A DNA stretch of 64,000 bases from Siphonodentalium dalli (Eukaryota; Mollusca; Scaphopoda; Gadilida; Siphonodentaliidae): NCBI GenBank assembly GCA_032622095.1, contig CP136067.1, positions 38,855,549-38,919,548 of the forward strand, given 5' to 3'. The notes beneath the pieces are model-generated. The model saw only the letters and a list, made by a program, of their open reading frames with translations, was not told the origin of the DNA and ran no database searches. Positions 20,540 through 33,109 of this stretch are shown one piece after another (within the stretch, counting starts at the first letter, position 1; each line of letters opens with the position of its first letter). The position numbers and the translations under genes were made by a program.

Positions 20540-22260
20540 AATAAACTAAACATTTCTCAGGTTATTGCATGCACTTTTAATACACAGGGCAAGGTAGATT
20601 ACATTATGTTTTGGGGTATTTTACTTAAAATATTCTGTGGAAACTACATAAAAGCAATATTGTATGCATCCATGTATAGCCAAATGAAATTAAACTATGG
20701 ATATGTTATTGTTTATTTCATCAGAGACATGTATTCTTTTGAGAAATAGCCTTATATATGTTATAAACATGCAAATAGTGGCTTCATTTGGGCTTTCTAT
20801 CATAATTTAGAGAGTCAAAGCTGAAGATATTCCCTTATTTCAAATTTATAACATGCCCAGCCAGCTGAAATGGGGTATCAAACCTCAAATGGCAGTATTT
20901 CTTATCAGATGGACATCTCTGCCAATACATTAAGCATTTCTCATGGTCATTGCATATATTTTAATATACAGGGAAAGGTAGAAAACATGTTTATTTCATC
21001 AGAGACATGTATTCTGTTGAGGAATAGCCTTATATATGTTATAAACATGCAAATAGTGGCTTCATTTGGGCTTTCTTCCATAATTTAGAGAGTCAAAGCT
21101 GAAGAGATTCCCTTATTTCAAATTTATAACATGCCAAGCCAGCTGAAATGGTGTATCAAACCTTAAATGGCAGTATTTCTTATCAGATGGACATCTCTAC
21201 TAATAAATTAAACATTTATCATGGTCATTGCATGCATTTTAATGTACAGGGCAAGGTAGAAAACATCATTTGATGGATATTTTGCTCAAAATAGTCTGTG
21301 GATACTACATAAAAGCAACATTGTATGCATCCCTGTATAGCCAAATGAAATTAAACTATGGATATTTTATTGTTTATTTCATCAGAGACATGTATTCTGT
21401 TGAGATATAACATTATATATCTTATACACATGCAAATAGTGGCCTCATTTGGGCTTTCTTCCATAATTTGGAGAGTCAAAGCTGAATAGATTCCCTTATT
21501 TCAAATTTATAAGATGTCAAGCCAGCTGAAATGGTGTATCAAACCTCAGATGGCAGTATTTCTTATCAGATGGACAACTCTACTAATAAATTAAACATTT
21601 CTCATGGTCATTGCATGCATTTTAATGTACAGGGCAAGGTAGAAAACATCATTTGATGGATATTTTACTTAAAATAGTCTGTGGAAACTACCTAAAAGCA
21701 ATATAGTATGCATCCATGTATAGCCAAATGAAATTTAGCTATGGATATTTTATTGTTTATTTCACCAGAGACATGCATTCTGCTGAAATATAGCCGTATT
21801 CATGTTTTAAACATGCAAATAATGGCTTCATTGGGCTTCCTTTCATCATTTAGAGAGTCAAATATGAAGAAATTCCATTAGTTCTAAGATACCATGCCCC
21901 CTGAAATGGTGTCTCAGACCTAAAATGTTAGTACTTCTATCTTCATCTTATCAGATGAACATATCTGCCAATAAATACAAATTTCTTATGGTCATTGCAT
22001 GCACTTTTGTGTTAAAAGCAAAGTAGAATACATCATTTGATGGATATTTTACTTAAAATAGTCTGGAAACTACATAAAAGCCATATTGTTTTATAGAGAC
22101 ATGCATTCTGCTAAGATACAGTCTTTTTCGTGTTATAAACAAGCAATATGTGGCTTCATTGGGCTTCCTTTCATCATTCAAGAGAGTCAACTCTGAGGAA
22201 ATTCCCTTGGTTTCAAATTTGTAGCATCTTCCAACCTTATAGGAAGGGGTGTCTGCCAGC
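20540..22260. repeat. Satellite, ~383-bp unit, five copies
   Basis: CATGGTCATTGCATGCATTT..ACAGGGCAAGGTAGA recurs at about 20557, 20940, 21218, 21601 and 21984. Spacings are 383, 278, 383 and 383, so the second unit lacks about 105 bp. Other shared words are TTTCATCAGAGACATGTATT, AACATGCAAATAGTGGCTTC and GAGAGTCAAAGCTGAAGA. The outer, last copy is the most diverged, as expected at an array edge. Confidence 0.9.
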
Positions 22261-22461
22261 TTGAGGTACCAGTTTAAATGGTTCAATGCAAGTGGGCATC
22301 AGAGAGGTTTGTCTAGTTCTGGGGGGGGGAGATATACCGTCAACTGCTTGAGATTTCAAGGGACGACCTCCTCAATGGAACCCACTATAATGTGCCAAAA
22401 TTATTTTAATAAAATTTATATTGGTCACCATCCACTAAGAACATTGAGAAATAGATAAAAA

Positions 22462-22720
22462 CTTACTGACAGTTCTCCAATAACAAGATTACATCTGATT
22501 GTTATGTAAACATAACTGTTACAGTGATTTGTCAACAAAAGTATATAATCCTAGCTGTAGTATTAGTTCAAATATTTAAGTATGAATATGATTTTCAGAA
22601 TATTTAATCAACATGTTGGACCTTTTCCAATGTTTACCATAAAGTTTTGATCACAATTGTGCTCCCATTGGACTTTAACAGTTATTCCAATACAGCAGTA
22701 ATTTTTACATAACAATTAGT
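22462..22720. repeat. Dispersed repeat D1, copy 1
   Basis: CTGACAGTTCTCCAATAAC, TTGTTATGTAAACA, GTGATTTG.CAACAA, GGTTTTCA-like and TTGGACTTTA are shared in the same order with 61358-61620. Two distant copies support an interspersed element; no ends could be fixed. Confidence 0.7.
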
Positions 22721-23059
22721 TCTTGGTTTAGAAATATTTTCTATTATTTCTTTAAATATTTCTTAAGGTAGAAAAACAATCTTGAAACAAGAAATATATA
22801 TTATATTTTTGAAGCCATTTTCTTAGTAAGGAAATTGTTTCTCAAACGAAATAATTATTTCTTAATTGTTTCTTGTTTCAAGACTAAAATATATCTTATT
22901 TGAGAAAACTATCTCTTGTCTGGTGTGAGTTTCTTAAATGTTCTTGATGTAGCAGACTTTAGGGGTATATTTCTCAAAATAAGATTTATTTTCCTGTTTC
23001 AGGAAATTGTTTTTCTTGTTTCAAGTAACTATTTCTTATTAAGAAATTATTTTTGGCAG
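22721..23059. mobile_element. TTTCTTGTTTCAAGAAA-type repeat (family M3), copy 1
   Basis: Dense mixture of TTTCTTGTTTCAAG, GAAACAAGAAAT and TTTCTTAATAAG words that can pair with one another. The right edge reads AAATTATTTTTGGCAGTG, whose complement CACTGCCAAAAATAATTT resembles the left edge of the copy at 49495 (CACTACAACAAAAATTAT). The last bases of this edge are the splice acceptor of the first visible VWDE-like exon. Confidence 0.65.
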
Positions 23060-23292
23060 TGTATACACTGACTGTCAAGCCGAAGTTAGTCAATGGGAAA
23101 GGCTCACAGAAACTTGCCTTCAGTTGCGGCTTTCAGCCTGCACCAAATGCTCAGAGATATTTCGACATTCGATGGTACATTGACGGCGACATTCACAGGG
23201 ATCTGGAGGCAATTCCAACAATAGACCTCGATAGACAAGGACTCCTCTACGAAGATCACTGGCGACAGAGAGCTAATACAATTGGTTTCAAT
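23060..23292 (+). CDS. VWDE-like exon a (N-terminal beta-rich region)
   Basis: Acceptor TTTTGGCAG, donor AAT|GTGAGT. The exon starts with two bases finishing a split codon (phase 1) and gives 77 full codons. Visible signatures are YTLTVKP, KLAFSCGFQP, FDIRWYIDGD and LLYEDHW, matching the first strands of the segment that precedes the VWD domain in VWDE-like proteins (an xxFxCxF...WYIDGD pattern). One conserved Cys (SCGF). The acceptor lies at the edge of a transposon-like repeat, so the exact exon start deserves transcript support. Confidence 0.8.
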
Positions 23293-26200
23293 GTGAGTTG
23301 CTTATCATGCTAAGAAACAACAATTTCTTGCGACATGGACTGACCATTTTATTGTTCATGATAAACAAACCAACACACGTACACCAGTAAGCACGAACTC
23401 ACATGAACTATTGAAACAAAATCATCGTATGCAGGTAGAGGACAGAAATAATACATGCGAAAAGATGGAATTTATTTACAAGAAAATCGAATGTTAAATG
23501 CACACTGCTGAGTCTAGACTTCTGTGCGAGTTAAGCGATATGTATAACATACACATCTACACCACATCTGATAATCACATATGTATATATGTTAGGCTTA
23601 TTTATGGTTACGTCAGTTCCCTTCTGAATTAGCATACACACAAAAGGTCCCAATACATGCCGAATACGGTGCTTTTATCCTGCGGTTTGAATACCTCACT
23701 GGCCGCCAATGGAACCACCTATTTTTGAAAGTATTGAGCTATTTCCTGAATTATAGGTCTTGAATAAGTTAGATTTTGTTATCATTATCTGATCGATGAC
23801 CCAACTACAATTGATAATACTCATTTGTGGATCCTTTTCATTCTGCTATGACCTTAATACATGAACAAAATAATCCACGCCTCACTAACTGGTGGTGGGT
23901 CAGTTTTCCTCGACTGCTAGTGGGTACAATTGGGCTTGTTTTGCTGTCAATACGTGTTTAAACTTTATTATAATGTTACTGAAAATGCCCAAATAGAAGA
24001 GAAAAACACTCTGTATTCCATTCCATATTGGCTGGTTGAGTCAATATCAAAATTGAACATTTTCGTATTTCCACCTACATATTTGCTAATAAGTAGAACA
24101 CCAGAACAAAAAGCAAGGCTGTATCCAAGCTTTCACATCTGGTTGTACGGTAATATTAGTCACGATTTCTCCAAATTTAGTCGCAAAAATAGCCTTTTCA
24201 TGTTATCACCAATCCATTGGCTTTAAAAGTAAATAACATCGAATGATACCGAAAGTTTAAAAGCAGAAAGCAATGCTGTATTCAAAGCCTCATTAGCTGG
24301 TTATCGTGCCAATTTTATTCATTCTTTTTTCTTTTATTTCTCTCAAAATTTAATTACAAAAATTCAGTTTTTACATTTTAACAACATATTTGCTTTAAAA
24401 GTAGATATATGCCATATACATATGCCCAGATGAAATGAACTGGCTGGCACATAGAGTCCGGGAGCTAAATCAATGTTATATTCCAAGCACCACTATCTAA
24501 TCCTTGAGTAATAATAGTAATGTTTCCTCAAAAGATTTGTTTATTATTTTCACCAACAATTTGATTTGAATGTAAATTTTATAGCATCCATATATACTTA
24601 ACTAGTATTGTATGACAATACAATCACTGGATGAAGAGCAACATTGCTACCTATATCAATTCAATTCCTTAACAAGCTGCTGTAAAACGTAATGTTGCAA
24701 GCTGGAAAATGTAACCATATTCCGGCAATTCACTGATGGTGCTTTACAACAGTTTTAATTTTCAACCCGGTCCAAAAATTTAGAATAACACATCGGAATT
24801 CCTCAAACAGATGCTTGCGAGCATGCAACTTTAACAAACGTATCGCCATTGATATGATTAAAAAGGAGGATATATATTTCGAAAACGACATCACATGCGC
24901 CTAAACCGATTCCTAAAATACCAAATCCAACCGTTCGAGATAATGCTATGTTTACAAATCTGGGACACAATTCAAGGATAAAACTCAGCACCTGCTGCAC
25001 ATGGATATAGTTTTCTGCCGGAAATAAACACATAGTCGATTCCATAGACAGAATTTATCAATGAAGAACCCACATTTTATACAAAACTTATAACTCTATC
25101 GACATATCTAACGCTAACCTGCTCAAATCATTGGCATATTTTAATCAAACTCTCCATCATTACTATTATTTTAGCAAAATAACTTCAACTAACTGTTGCT
25201 TTGACAATTTACTCATTTACCGCCGGGTTATCACATACTGAACATTCGGAGTAATGGTCGGTTCATGCAGTTGTATCCACTGCTTAATCGGATTAAAGTA
25301 TGCGATTAAATAAATAACAACTTGTCAAAATAACTGAAAACCAAGCGACATTAAAGAAATATAATCCTGAACAAAATATTGCTATTTTCTTTCACTATAC
25401 CGATTATACATATTTATTACACTGCTATGAGCGATTTCAATTGACAACGCTGTTAATTAAAAGTGGCAATGTCACTAGTGAATTATGTCATTTCCCGCGA
25501 CGTCATTGACGTTACGTCGCTTACTGATCTACACTCAATTTTCGACGGTTGATCTCTTTCCACATCAGGACATTTATGCATTAATTATGTGTGTTTTAAT
25601 CATATTTGGCGAACTTATTGTATTAATGCAGAAGTGTAATAAATAGAGTAATCAATTAGTTCCGAGAATTACGTTCAATAATTCGCTCGAGGCGAAGTAC
25701 GTTTGGGTAAGAAACTCGTGCACTATAGCGCGCTCGTATCTTACCGACGTCTCTCGTGACTTATTTAACTTAATTTTCGGAACATATTGCTTACTCTCTA
25801 TTTATAATATCCATTTTGTCCATTATAATCTAATATTCTGTCGCTAATATTATTTTTATAACGATAACAAAATAATTCCGAAATTAGCCGAAGATTTTGT
25901 TTTGTAGTCGAAGTCATGTGATAGGTGCAATCACGTTATTGTCACACGTGAACAGAAGTATAATCACATGATCGATCGCGTGCTACCCCTCTGACAACGC
26001 ATATAGATGCGCAACGATAGCCTATATCGAGGGTCTCATGCAGAAAGGGGTGTAACTCAATACTAACAAAGAAGGGAGATAACCCCTTTCAGTATGAGAC
26101 CCTCGATATAAAGTCTACACGCGCAAAGCGATCATGAATTGATCGCGGCTTTTGAAGTTTGCCGCGTTATGGAGACAACACTGCGAATGCAACAACTTCG

Positions 26201-27836
26201 CCTAAATACGCCGCAGTTCTCATAATAAAATGTCTTTAGCGAACTAAATGATAGGTCAGTTCGATGATCTGAGCAGTACTATGAACAACGACTCTATTAT
26301 GTTCCAGGTCAAATGCGGCATTCGGGTCAGACACCACAAGACAGGACTGTCATCACCATGGATATACAGCCAAGAGTTCTTTGCGGGTGTCGAGGTGAGA
26401 CGATAAAACATAAATAAAACGGTAGTCAGTGTTATACCCCCGTGTGTCGCCGGATATAGTAGGTTCAACGCCCCATTGAGAGGGGTGAGGGGCCCCTGAA
26501 GTGGCACCCTGTTTTCCACGGAGTGCGTCCCATGGGGCAGTGTAGGAATCCTGCTCTACACTGTTGTTGTTTGATTTGTCAGTGTAACGGACGAGCGTTG
26601 ACGCAATGAACATTATATGCTTTATGTAGTCAGCAGAGACAGTGAGTTGTGGAATTATAATATTGTGTAATCAAATTACGAATGCAACTCAGCAAAGCTT
26701 CTGTCTCGCTAACTCCCAAAGTATTATGTTGCACCAACTACGCATTAACCATTAACACGCTTTACCAATCATAAGCAATCAAATTGGTGAAGTGGCGTTT
26801 GTAATATATCTAAATTGTTAAATTACGTCCTGCTATATTCAATTTAATCCACTTCATCGATTAATGTAAGGTCAAATCTAACAACAATGAGCAAACATGA
26901 TTTTGCGAAATATCCCATATTAACGATAAGAAAACAGTTGGTGCTCGTCCCCCAGTTCCGTACGTCGCGTTATCTGCTATCGTTTTATGAAGAAATGTTG
27001 ATACCAGCCCTGGGACAATTACGATAAACATTGCGACAGAAGATAAGTTTCAGAATCATACATTTCAACAATAATATACAGTAGTAGGTCAGAAGATAAC
27101 AGACAAGAAGATCACTCCAATGAGATATTATCCAATAAATATATACAAATGCCGCATCTTGGAATCAGCCGTTTTCAACCAAACTGAAAAGTAAATACAT
27201 CTCGGTGGACAATCGCGCTATTCTACCAAAGTTTGTTATAGCACAACTCTGTGAAGGAAAATTGTTGGTAAACTGGATGGACTAAGTCACAATGTCCGTG
27301 TCCTTCCGTCTGTCCGCCCGTCCGTCCGGGAATATATACATGTATATCTCTCAGTCATGCATGAGATATTGGATCTGAATGGAGGCTCGCCACGTTGCTT
27401 GCTTCGAAAGCGGACTTTGATGCTCTTCGCGTTTTACGCTCTAGAGTTATCTAGAACTATAGGTTGTATGTCCGGCCTTGCATATACCCAAGACAAAATA
27501 TATTGAAACTCAATACACTTGTGTATGGTGCTTCGACATAAGGAGTGCTTTCAAAGGAGATAAACATGATTTTGCAATAATGCCCGCATTTCAGATTGCC
27601 ACAGTCAGTTGGGGTATGCCAGTACTCGTTGCACATCCTCTTGCAAAAACAGTTAGATTAGGCGATAATTTTATCACAATAATCAACCACGATTAAATGT
27701 TCTGTTTTACATGTAAATCAGCGATGACGTGACAAAAACATTAACTAGTACATTGTGAAATAGTGGATGCCATTTTGCCTCTCTATGCCAGCGTTAACAG
27801 ACTTGTTCTGAATATATATTCGAATGGCTTTTTCAG
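23293..27836 (+). other. Intron after exon a
   Basis: 4.5 kb. From about 23880 to 24560 there are loose direct repeats (GCAAGGCTGTATCCAAGC, GCAATGCTGTATTCAAAGCC, CAATGTTATATTCCAAGCAC at about 200-bp steps) that also produce a 98-codon open frame. A palindromic MITE lies at 26023-26110. Near 27300 is a CCGTCTGTCCGCCCGTCCGT simple repeat. The overlapping - strand frames at 26256-26613 carry no family signal. No RNA gene is seen. Confidence 0.7.
26023..26110. mobile_element. 88-bp palindromic MITE
   Basis: TATATCGAGGGTCTCATGCA..AAAGGGGTG is mirrored by CCCCTTTCAGTATGAGACCCTCGATATA. The arms are about 35 bp with nearly perfect pairing, and the centre is about 20 bp. A TA flank on both sides fits a Tc1/mariner-like target, by inference. 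Confidence 0.75.
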
Positions 27837-28214
27837 ATAATAGGAAGTCGAATAAGGACATTAACAGAAGGCGAAGGTGGTGTATATTTCTCATTCCAAC
27901 TGACAGTGCCATTCGGTTGTCCAGGCGCCATAACAGACAACAGCGCATCATGTGGAATGAAATTCGACGTACATACAGCTGCGAATGGCCTCATTAATGG
28001 GGACCCATGTGATTCTGATTTATCTGCCGAACAATTTTGCGGTGTTGAATTCAAAAGCAACGAGTGGTCTACCCCTCGCAGGCTCCTCATCAAAGCTGAG
28101 AGTAACTCATTGTTCGACAGTCGTCGTGTTCGATCACAATACGTTAAGCTAAAACTGCCGGATCTGTTCAGCGCTCACCCGATTTGGAATGGATATGCGC
28201 TTCCTGACATAACG
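27837..28214 (+). CDS. VWDE-like exon b (segment before the VWD domain)
   Basis: Acceptor GGCTTTTTCAG, donor ACG|GTAAGT; 126 codons, phase 0 on both sides. Reads IGSRIRTLTEGEGGVYFSF, VPFGCPG, SASCGMKFDV, GDPCDSD, EQFCGVEF, then a beta-rich stretch ending HPIWNGYALPDIT. The four cysteines and the final IWxxYxLPDI phrase are typical of the region just before the VWD domain in this family. It joins in frame to exon a (GFN) and to exon c (ISIMDKDF). Confidence 0.88.
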
Positions 28215-28789
28215 GTAAGTTAAACAACATGAATCGTACATCATTGTTTTATAAGCTTTCACGATATGTATTACAAATTCCAAAAAAATACAGAACGCAA
28301 TACAGTATCATTGTCCACCCCTTTGTTACTTTCATGTTTTATGGTTATTGACCTATTTTCCATAAACCTGAATTGGCTCTTACTGAGTAGGTTGTTTATA
28401 TTCGTGTTTTAATAATTGTGTTCGTGTTGACTTCTCTGATATTGGTAAGACAAACCGGTTTGTAGTTTTACTATTTCTTCCACCTGCTTCAGTGATGCAT
28501 TAAATACAAGAGTACATGTCCATGTTCCAGTACAATAACTATGATAACTAGGTATAACTAGGTATGTAGAGAATATAAACAAGAACTGTGGCCTATCAAA
28601 ATGTATGGTTATGCTATTCATTTGGATACGCTGTCACAACATGTGCTGTCGTCAGTCTTATTATCGCTATACTATTGTTTGTAATACAGAGAAATGCAAC
28701 ACCGAGTTAATTATTGTTTTGAACAACAACATAAATGTTTGTGATACCAAGGACATTTAAAGCATAATATAGTCCATTCCAAATTACTT

Positions 28790-29145
28790 TCCATAACTCG
28801 AGAAAATGGAATGCGTTGCAATGTTTTACCCGTTGCAACGTTTTACCATTAAACATTACCAATATCATATCCCTGCTACAGAGTCAGCAAAGTTGACTGT
28901 TTTCCTACTTACAGAAAATATATGTTTTATCGTATGCTTCTTTCGTTTCGTGGCTCCGTGACTGATATGCAGATTTTGATAAATCATATATGACGTGGCA
29001 GCTAAAACGACGTTAAACACTAAACAACCAAACCATTAAACGTTACCATGACCCCTAAGAAGTCAGTAAAACTTATTGTTTTCTTACTTGCTGAAAATTA
29101 TATTCTCGTTGGCTTTCGTTTCGTGGCTCCATGACTGACATTCAA
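28790..29145. repeat. SINE-like sequence, two diverged copies
   Basis: TTTCGTTTCGTGGCTCCGTGACTGA (28942-28966) recurs as TTTCGTTTCGTGGCTCCATGACTGA at about 29118. TACCATTAAACATTACCA and TTACAGAAAATATATGTT-like words recur in the same order. Between them lies CTAAAACGACGTTAAACACTAAACAA, a tail style often seen in molluscan short repeats (recalled, not searched). Family uncertain. Confidence 0.45.
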
Positions 29146-29537
29146 ATCGCGATTAGGTCTCGGCGCAACCATTAGACCAAAAAGCAGTGATTTCGTGTCA
29201 TGTTAAGTTGTTTGGAACCGACATTTATATTATATATACCTAATAATATATATCGAGAGATGCAGGCACCCGCGTAACCGAATTGAATTTTATAAGAACG
29301 ATGGTTATAGAATGAAGTGGTTATAATATGAAGTGGTTATAATATAAAGTTTTCTATGGACGTGGTTGTCGACATGAATTATTGTTTGAATGTTGTACAT
29401 GATGGATATTTGAGGCTCACAATTTTGACAGTCGAAATCCGGCACGACCCCTTAGACTTAAAGCGACATGTCGGATCCCGCTTGACACCAGATACGTTTC
29501 GAGATATATACGCATACGCATAGGGCGTGTCAGTTGG

Positions 29538-29995
29538 TTACGTACAATCTGGACAGTAGGGATTATCACATGCCACCTCATTGGGATAGGATTCCGTGAA
29601 GTTCTCACTAATAATTTTCTTGAAGGTACCCTTATTTCCTTGTTCCTTAAGATTACTATCCAGGTCATTCCAGATGCGCGGATAATTGAAATGTGGTAGG
29701 GTCTCGATTGTCTTGTTGCGCGGCGTTTCATAAACCAGTGTTCCCTTCTGGCGGGGTACTCGTTTTGTTTTATCTTCCTGCTTTGTGAAGAATGTATTAA
29801 ATGATATTTGGGTACAGGCAAATTTCCAGTCGCGCACGAACGATGTTATCTGTAATATGTAGAGATGAGCTATCTTGAGAATCTTGGATTCGCGGAAAAG
29901 AGGGTCTGTATGGGAGTTGTATTTTGCGTTATTTATAATGCGAATTGATTTTTTCTGCATAAGAAATAACCGATTTAACTGGCTTCTATGGCCCC
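29538..29995 (-). pseudogene. LINE ORF2 C-terminal part
   Basis: The frame reads from LNRLFLMQKKSIRIINNA to the Cys-rich end ACDNPYCPDCT, with PRQKGTLVYETPRNKT and LPHFNYPRIWNDL in between. This follows the reverse transcriptase in CR1/Jockey-type ORF2 proteins. It is separated from the RT core by a frameshift near 30000. The LPHFNYPRIWN segment matches the C-terminal consensus of such ORF2 proteins as I recall it. Confidence 0.8.
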
Positions 29996-30816
29996 ATATA
30001 TGTATACCATATAATAAGTATCAAGGCATTATAGAGACATTTCTTAGAATCTTTGGGGAGTATGTGTTTTGACTTATTTATCGCAAAGTTGGCATGGGCT
30101 ACACGAGAGCACATCTGAGAGATGTGGTTTTTAAATGTGAGTTTATCATCCATGGTTACCCCTAAAAATTTGAAGTCGGTCACCTGTTGGATATCTTTCA
30201 ACCCTAATTTTAGTAATACATTTCGTGATTCTTTTGAGTTATTAAATAGAATAGTTCTCGTCTTTTCTGCATTTATTACTAATTTATTTGCAGCGCACCA
30301 GTTACTGATTTTAATTAGTTCCTTATTCATTTCATTCTCGAGTTGTGTCAGGTCAGAACCGGAAATGTGAACGGTAGTATCATCTGCAAAGGACAGTAGA
30401 TCAAGATTTGTTGAGTTAGATATGTCATTAACATATAGAAGAAAAATCAGAGGACCCAACACGGACCCCTGGGGCACACCAAATCGTATATTTCCAGGTT
30501 CAGAGTTCACGCCTAAACAGTCTACATACTGTGTTCTGTTTTGTAGGTAACTATGGAACCATTTATTTGCAATACCCCTTATTCCATAATGATTCAGTTT
30601 TTCAAGTATGATATTATGATCTACAGTGTCGAAAGCCTTAGATAAGTCGAGGAAAACGGCTAATGTCGAATGTTTTGATGATTTATTAAAAGTCTGAGTG
30701 ATTGTATCTAACAGATGGAGGACAGGATGCATGGTGCTGTGGTTTTCCCTGAATCCATATTGGTGCTTATAAAGGCTATCGTATTTATTCAAGTATTTTG
30801 ATAACCGTTTATACAT
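29986..30816 (-). pseudogene. LINE reverse transcriptase core
   Basis: 276 codons. Motifs in order: [30 protein letters not shown] (RT motif A, catalytic Asp in FLDLSKAFD), [19 protein letters not shown] (motif B), FADDTTVH (catalytic FADD), and [15 protein letters not shown] with [10 protein letters not shown] towards the thumb. The catalytic Asp residues are present, but frameshifts on both sides leave the core isolated. Confidence 0.9.
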
Positions 30817-31005
30817 AGCTTTTTCAATTATTTTGGAAATACTGGGAGAATACTAATGGGTCTGTAATTATTAAAATCATGTGGATTGCCCTTTTTTATT
30901 ATTGGTATGACCCGAGCTGTTTCGTTTTATCCGGGACAATCCCATTTTTGAATGACTGATTGGTTATGTAAGAAAATGTTTCTGCTACCTCACTCGAAAC
31001 TTGTT

Positions 31006-31650
31006 TTAAGAGTTCCGTTGATAATCCGTCACAGTCTTTACTGGATTTGAATTGCATACTTTGTAGTATTGATATAACTTCACTTGGAACCGTAGGGTGT
31101 AAAACATTGTATCACTATAATGTTCTGTAAGGAATGCTATGTAGTCATGGCTTGCATTGGTTTGTATAGTTTTAATTGATTCTTCGCCAACCGATATCAA
31201 AAAGTTGTTGAATTCATTTGATATAGCCGTTTTGTTAGTAATTTCCTGTTCACCTTTTTTAAAACTTTGAGGTAGTCTGTTCTTTTCTTTTCCTCTATTG
31301 ATAATTCTGTTGAGTATTTCCCAAGACTTTTTCATATTATAGCGGTTTTGATTATATTTGATTTGATTTCTCTTTTGGCTTTATTAAAAGCTTTGCAGAA
31401 TTCTTTGTATTTTGTTTTGGATTCCGAATTTGGATGCTTCATATAGTGCTTATATAATTTTAACTTTGTATCAGAGGACTTAAGTAGCCCGTCGGTCATC
31501 CATTCTTGAATTTTTATCATTTTATTTTTAGATTTGATTTGTTGTATTGGAAATGCTTTGTCATGTGCACATTTGAATAAAGAAATAAATTCATTATAAG
31601 CTTCATTTGGTCATATTGTTTCATAAACCGAACTGAAGTCTGTTGTAAGT
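31006..31650 (-). pseudogene. LINE ORF2 region upstream of RT
   Basis: Two overlapping frames (31332-31520 and 31006-31335). The first reads IKIQEWMTDGLLKSSDTKLKLYKHY and corresponds to the SWITTGILNSIKRKN segment of the + strand LINE near 33260. The second reads KKSWEILNRIINRGKEKN and has decayed at its end. Beyond about 31650 no homology is visible. Confidence 0.7.
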
Positions 31651-32378
31651 AAGTATCTCTTGAAATTGTCCCTATTGTGAGGAGAGTAAATTCAATATGA
31701 ACATATGATGGCGTATTTACAATTTCACACAGACTATTTGGTATTTGGATGGACGGTTGGTGCCTACTTTAATATTTTATGTGGTCATTTTAATCAAGAC
31801 TGGGTTGAATTTTGAACAATGCTGTACTATAATAGAGATTTTGACAAGTTTAAGAGATTGTAACAAAATTAGTGAGGTTGTTTCGACAGTCCTGTGTCAC
31901 ATTCGCGGACAGCACCGTGCATGTGACACAGGGTTATCTAGCATGATCAGGGTGATAACTGGAGTGCATAATATGAGTTAAAAGGTTATGTTTGTATATA
32001 TTAGTTGATTATATGTCCTCATCTTGCCACATATATAGCGGTTGTCAAATAGTATACGTTACTTATACAGGAGTCGTAAGCTGATTAATGAGGTTTAATG
32101 CCATTTGTGGGTGGTGTTTATAAACCTGGAGTAACAATTTCAAGGTGGTGGATTCCCAAAATTGTCAGGTGTTAAATATACGGCATAGCTTCCTACAAGA
32201 TATATTACCCACGGAGATATCAAATACATGTTACATCACTCAAATAGATGTGCATGTATTCAATGAAACTAAAATGTATATACATACATATGTCGCCTTC
32301 CAACTTACGTAGAAAAACTGTATACGTTCGAATGAGCCATGTCTGTTTAATTTCACAAATAACTGTTTTCTCATGCAG
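31651..32378. other. Non-coding intron part
   Basis: One 78-codon frame (31745-31981) has no family signal and overlaps a hairpin at 31891-31932. Nothing else is seen before the exon c acceptor. Confidence 0.5.
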
Positions 32379-32461
32379 ATAAGTATTATGGACAAAGATT
32401 TTGAAACTAGCACAAAGATTTGCAAATCAAACGATGATCCACACATGACGACATTCAACGG
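32379..32461 (+). CDS. VWDE-like exon c (start of VWD domain)
   Basis: Acceptor TTTTCTCATGCAG, donor AACGG|GTGAGT; phase 0 in, phase 2 out. Codes ISIMDKDFETSTKI, then a Cys and NDDPHMTTFNG. DPHMTTFxG is the opening signature of von Willebrand factor type D domains, and the closing Gly codon is split by the intron, as its next exon requires (GG+G). Confidence 0.9.
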
Positions 32462-33109
32462 GTGAGTATGGATTACATCGTGAAGCACAATGCCGACTAT
32501 CTGAAAACATTATAGATAAGCCAACTTTCCACCTGAAATCCAAATACGATAACGTTACATGATTTTTTCCTTAAGATAAGTTGTTCACATCATCATGCCA
32601 CTTTCGTTATCTGTCTAATATATAATCTTATCTGGACACTTATTGCACATCATGGTTATTGCTAAATGTGTTGGCATAATACATATATCAAAGAGGCACT
32701 GTACACTAAACCAGGCCTTTTATGGGACCAACTCCTTTCATACTCAACCTAAATTATGCAAATAATGTATTCATTTGAGGCCATGTGTTAGTGCAAAGTA
32801 CACTCATGTGGTATATGAATGACGCAAGCAACATGGTAAGTATAACACAGCCCTGAGTATCTACGAATTGTGATAAATGAGTAAATGATCGCCATGATTG
32901 GGCAAAGTTTCTGCATGAAATCTAGAGTCAGAATTGCATTAAAAAATATGATTTTTTGTTTACCTCGAACCAACACAAATTCAAACCAGGAACCACGTGA
33001 TTCACAATGTGCCAATGTTTTGTTTGGCATCTGAAATTTCACTGAATGTGTTAGAGAACCAAACTTAAATAGCGATATTTATAGTGTAAATCCTAATAGA
33101 AAGTTATGG

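Larger units (their letters stand above)
29417..31650 (-). mobile_element. 5'-truncated CR1/Jockey-like LINE
   Basis: A non-LTR retrotransposon remnant on the - strand within intron b. Reading 3' to 5' on the + strand: C-terminal end with Cys motif CDNPYCPDCT (29538-29960), reverse transcriptase core (29986-30816), its upstream NYRPISILP box (about 30840-30880) and the linker region with QEWMTDGLLKS (31332-31650). At least three frame changes interrupt the frame (about 30000, 30840 and 31335). No endonuclease domain remains, so this is a typical 5'-truncated dead copy. Confidence 0.88.
28215..32378 (+). other. Intron after exon b
   Basis: 4.2 kb containing a duplicated SINE-like stretch (28790-29140), a - strand LINE remnant (29417-31650) and a short hairpin CCTGTGTCACAT/ATGTGACACAGG at 31891-31932. 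The rest is AT-rich without other features. Confidence 0.7.

Noticed and set aside
15445-23059. Upstream VWDE exons (signal peptide, N-terminal cysteine-rich region)
   Set aside because: I searched for Cys-rich phase-1 exons with splice borders and found none that fit; they may lie before this window or in a diverged form.
23930-24226. 98-codon + strand frame in an intron
   Set aside because: Falls on loose ~200-bp repeats; no splice borders or domain.
26256-26613. Two overlapping - strand frames of about 86 codons
   Set aside because: No homology recognised, no codon bias or start context; they overlap each other in different frames.
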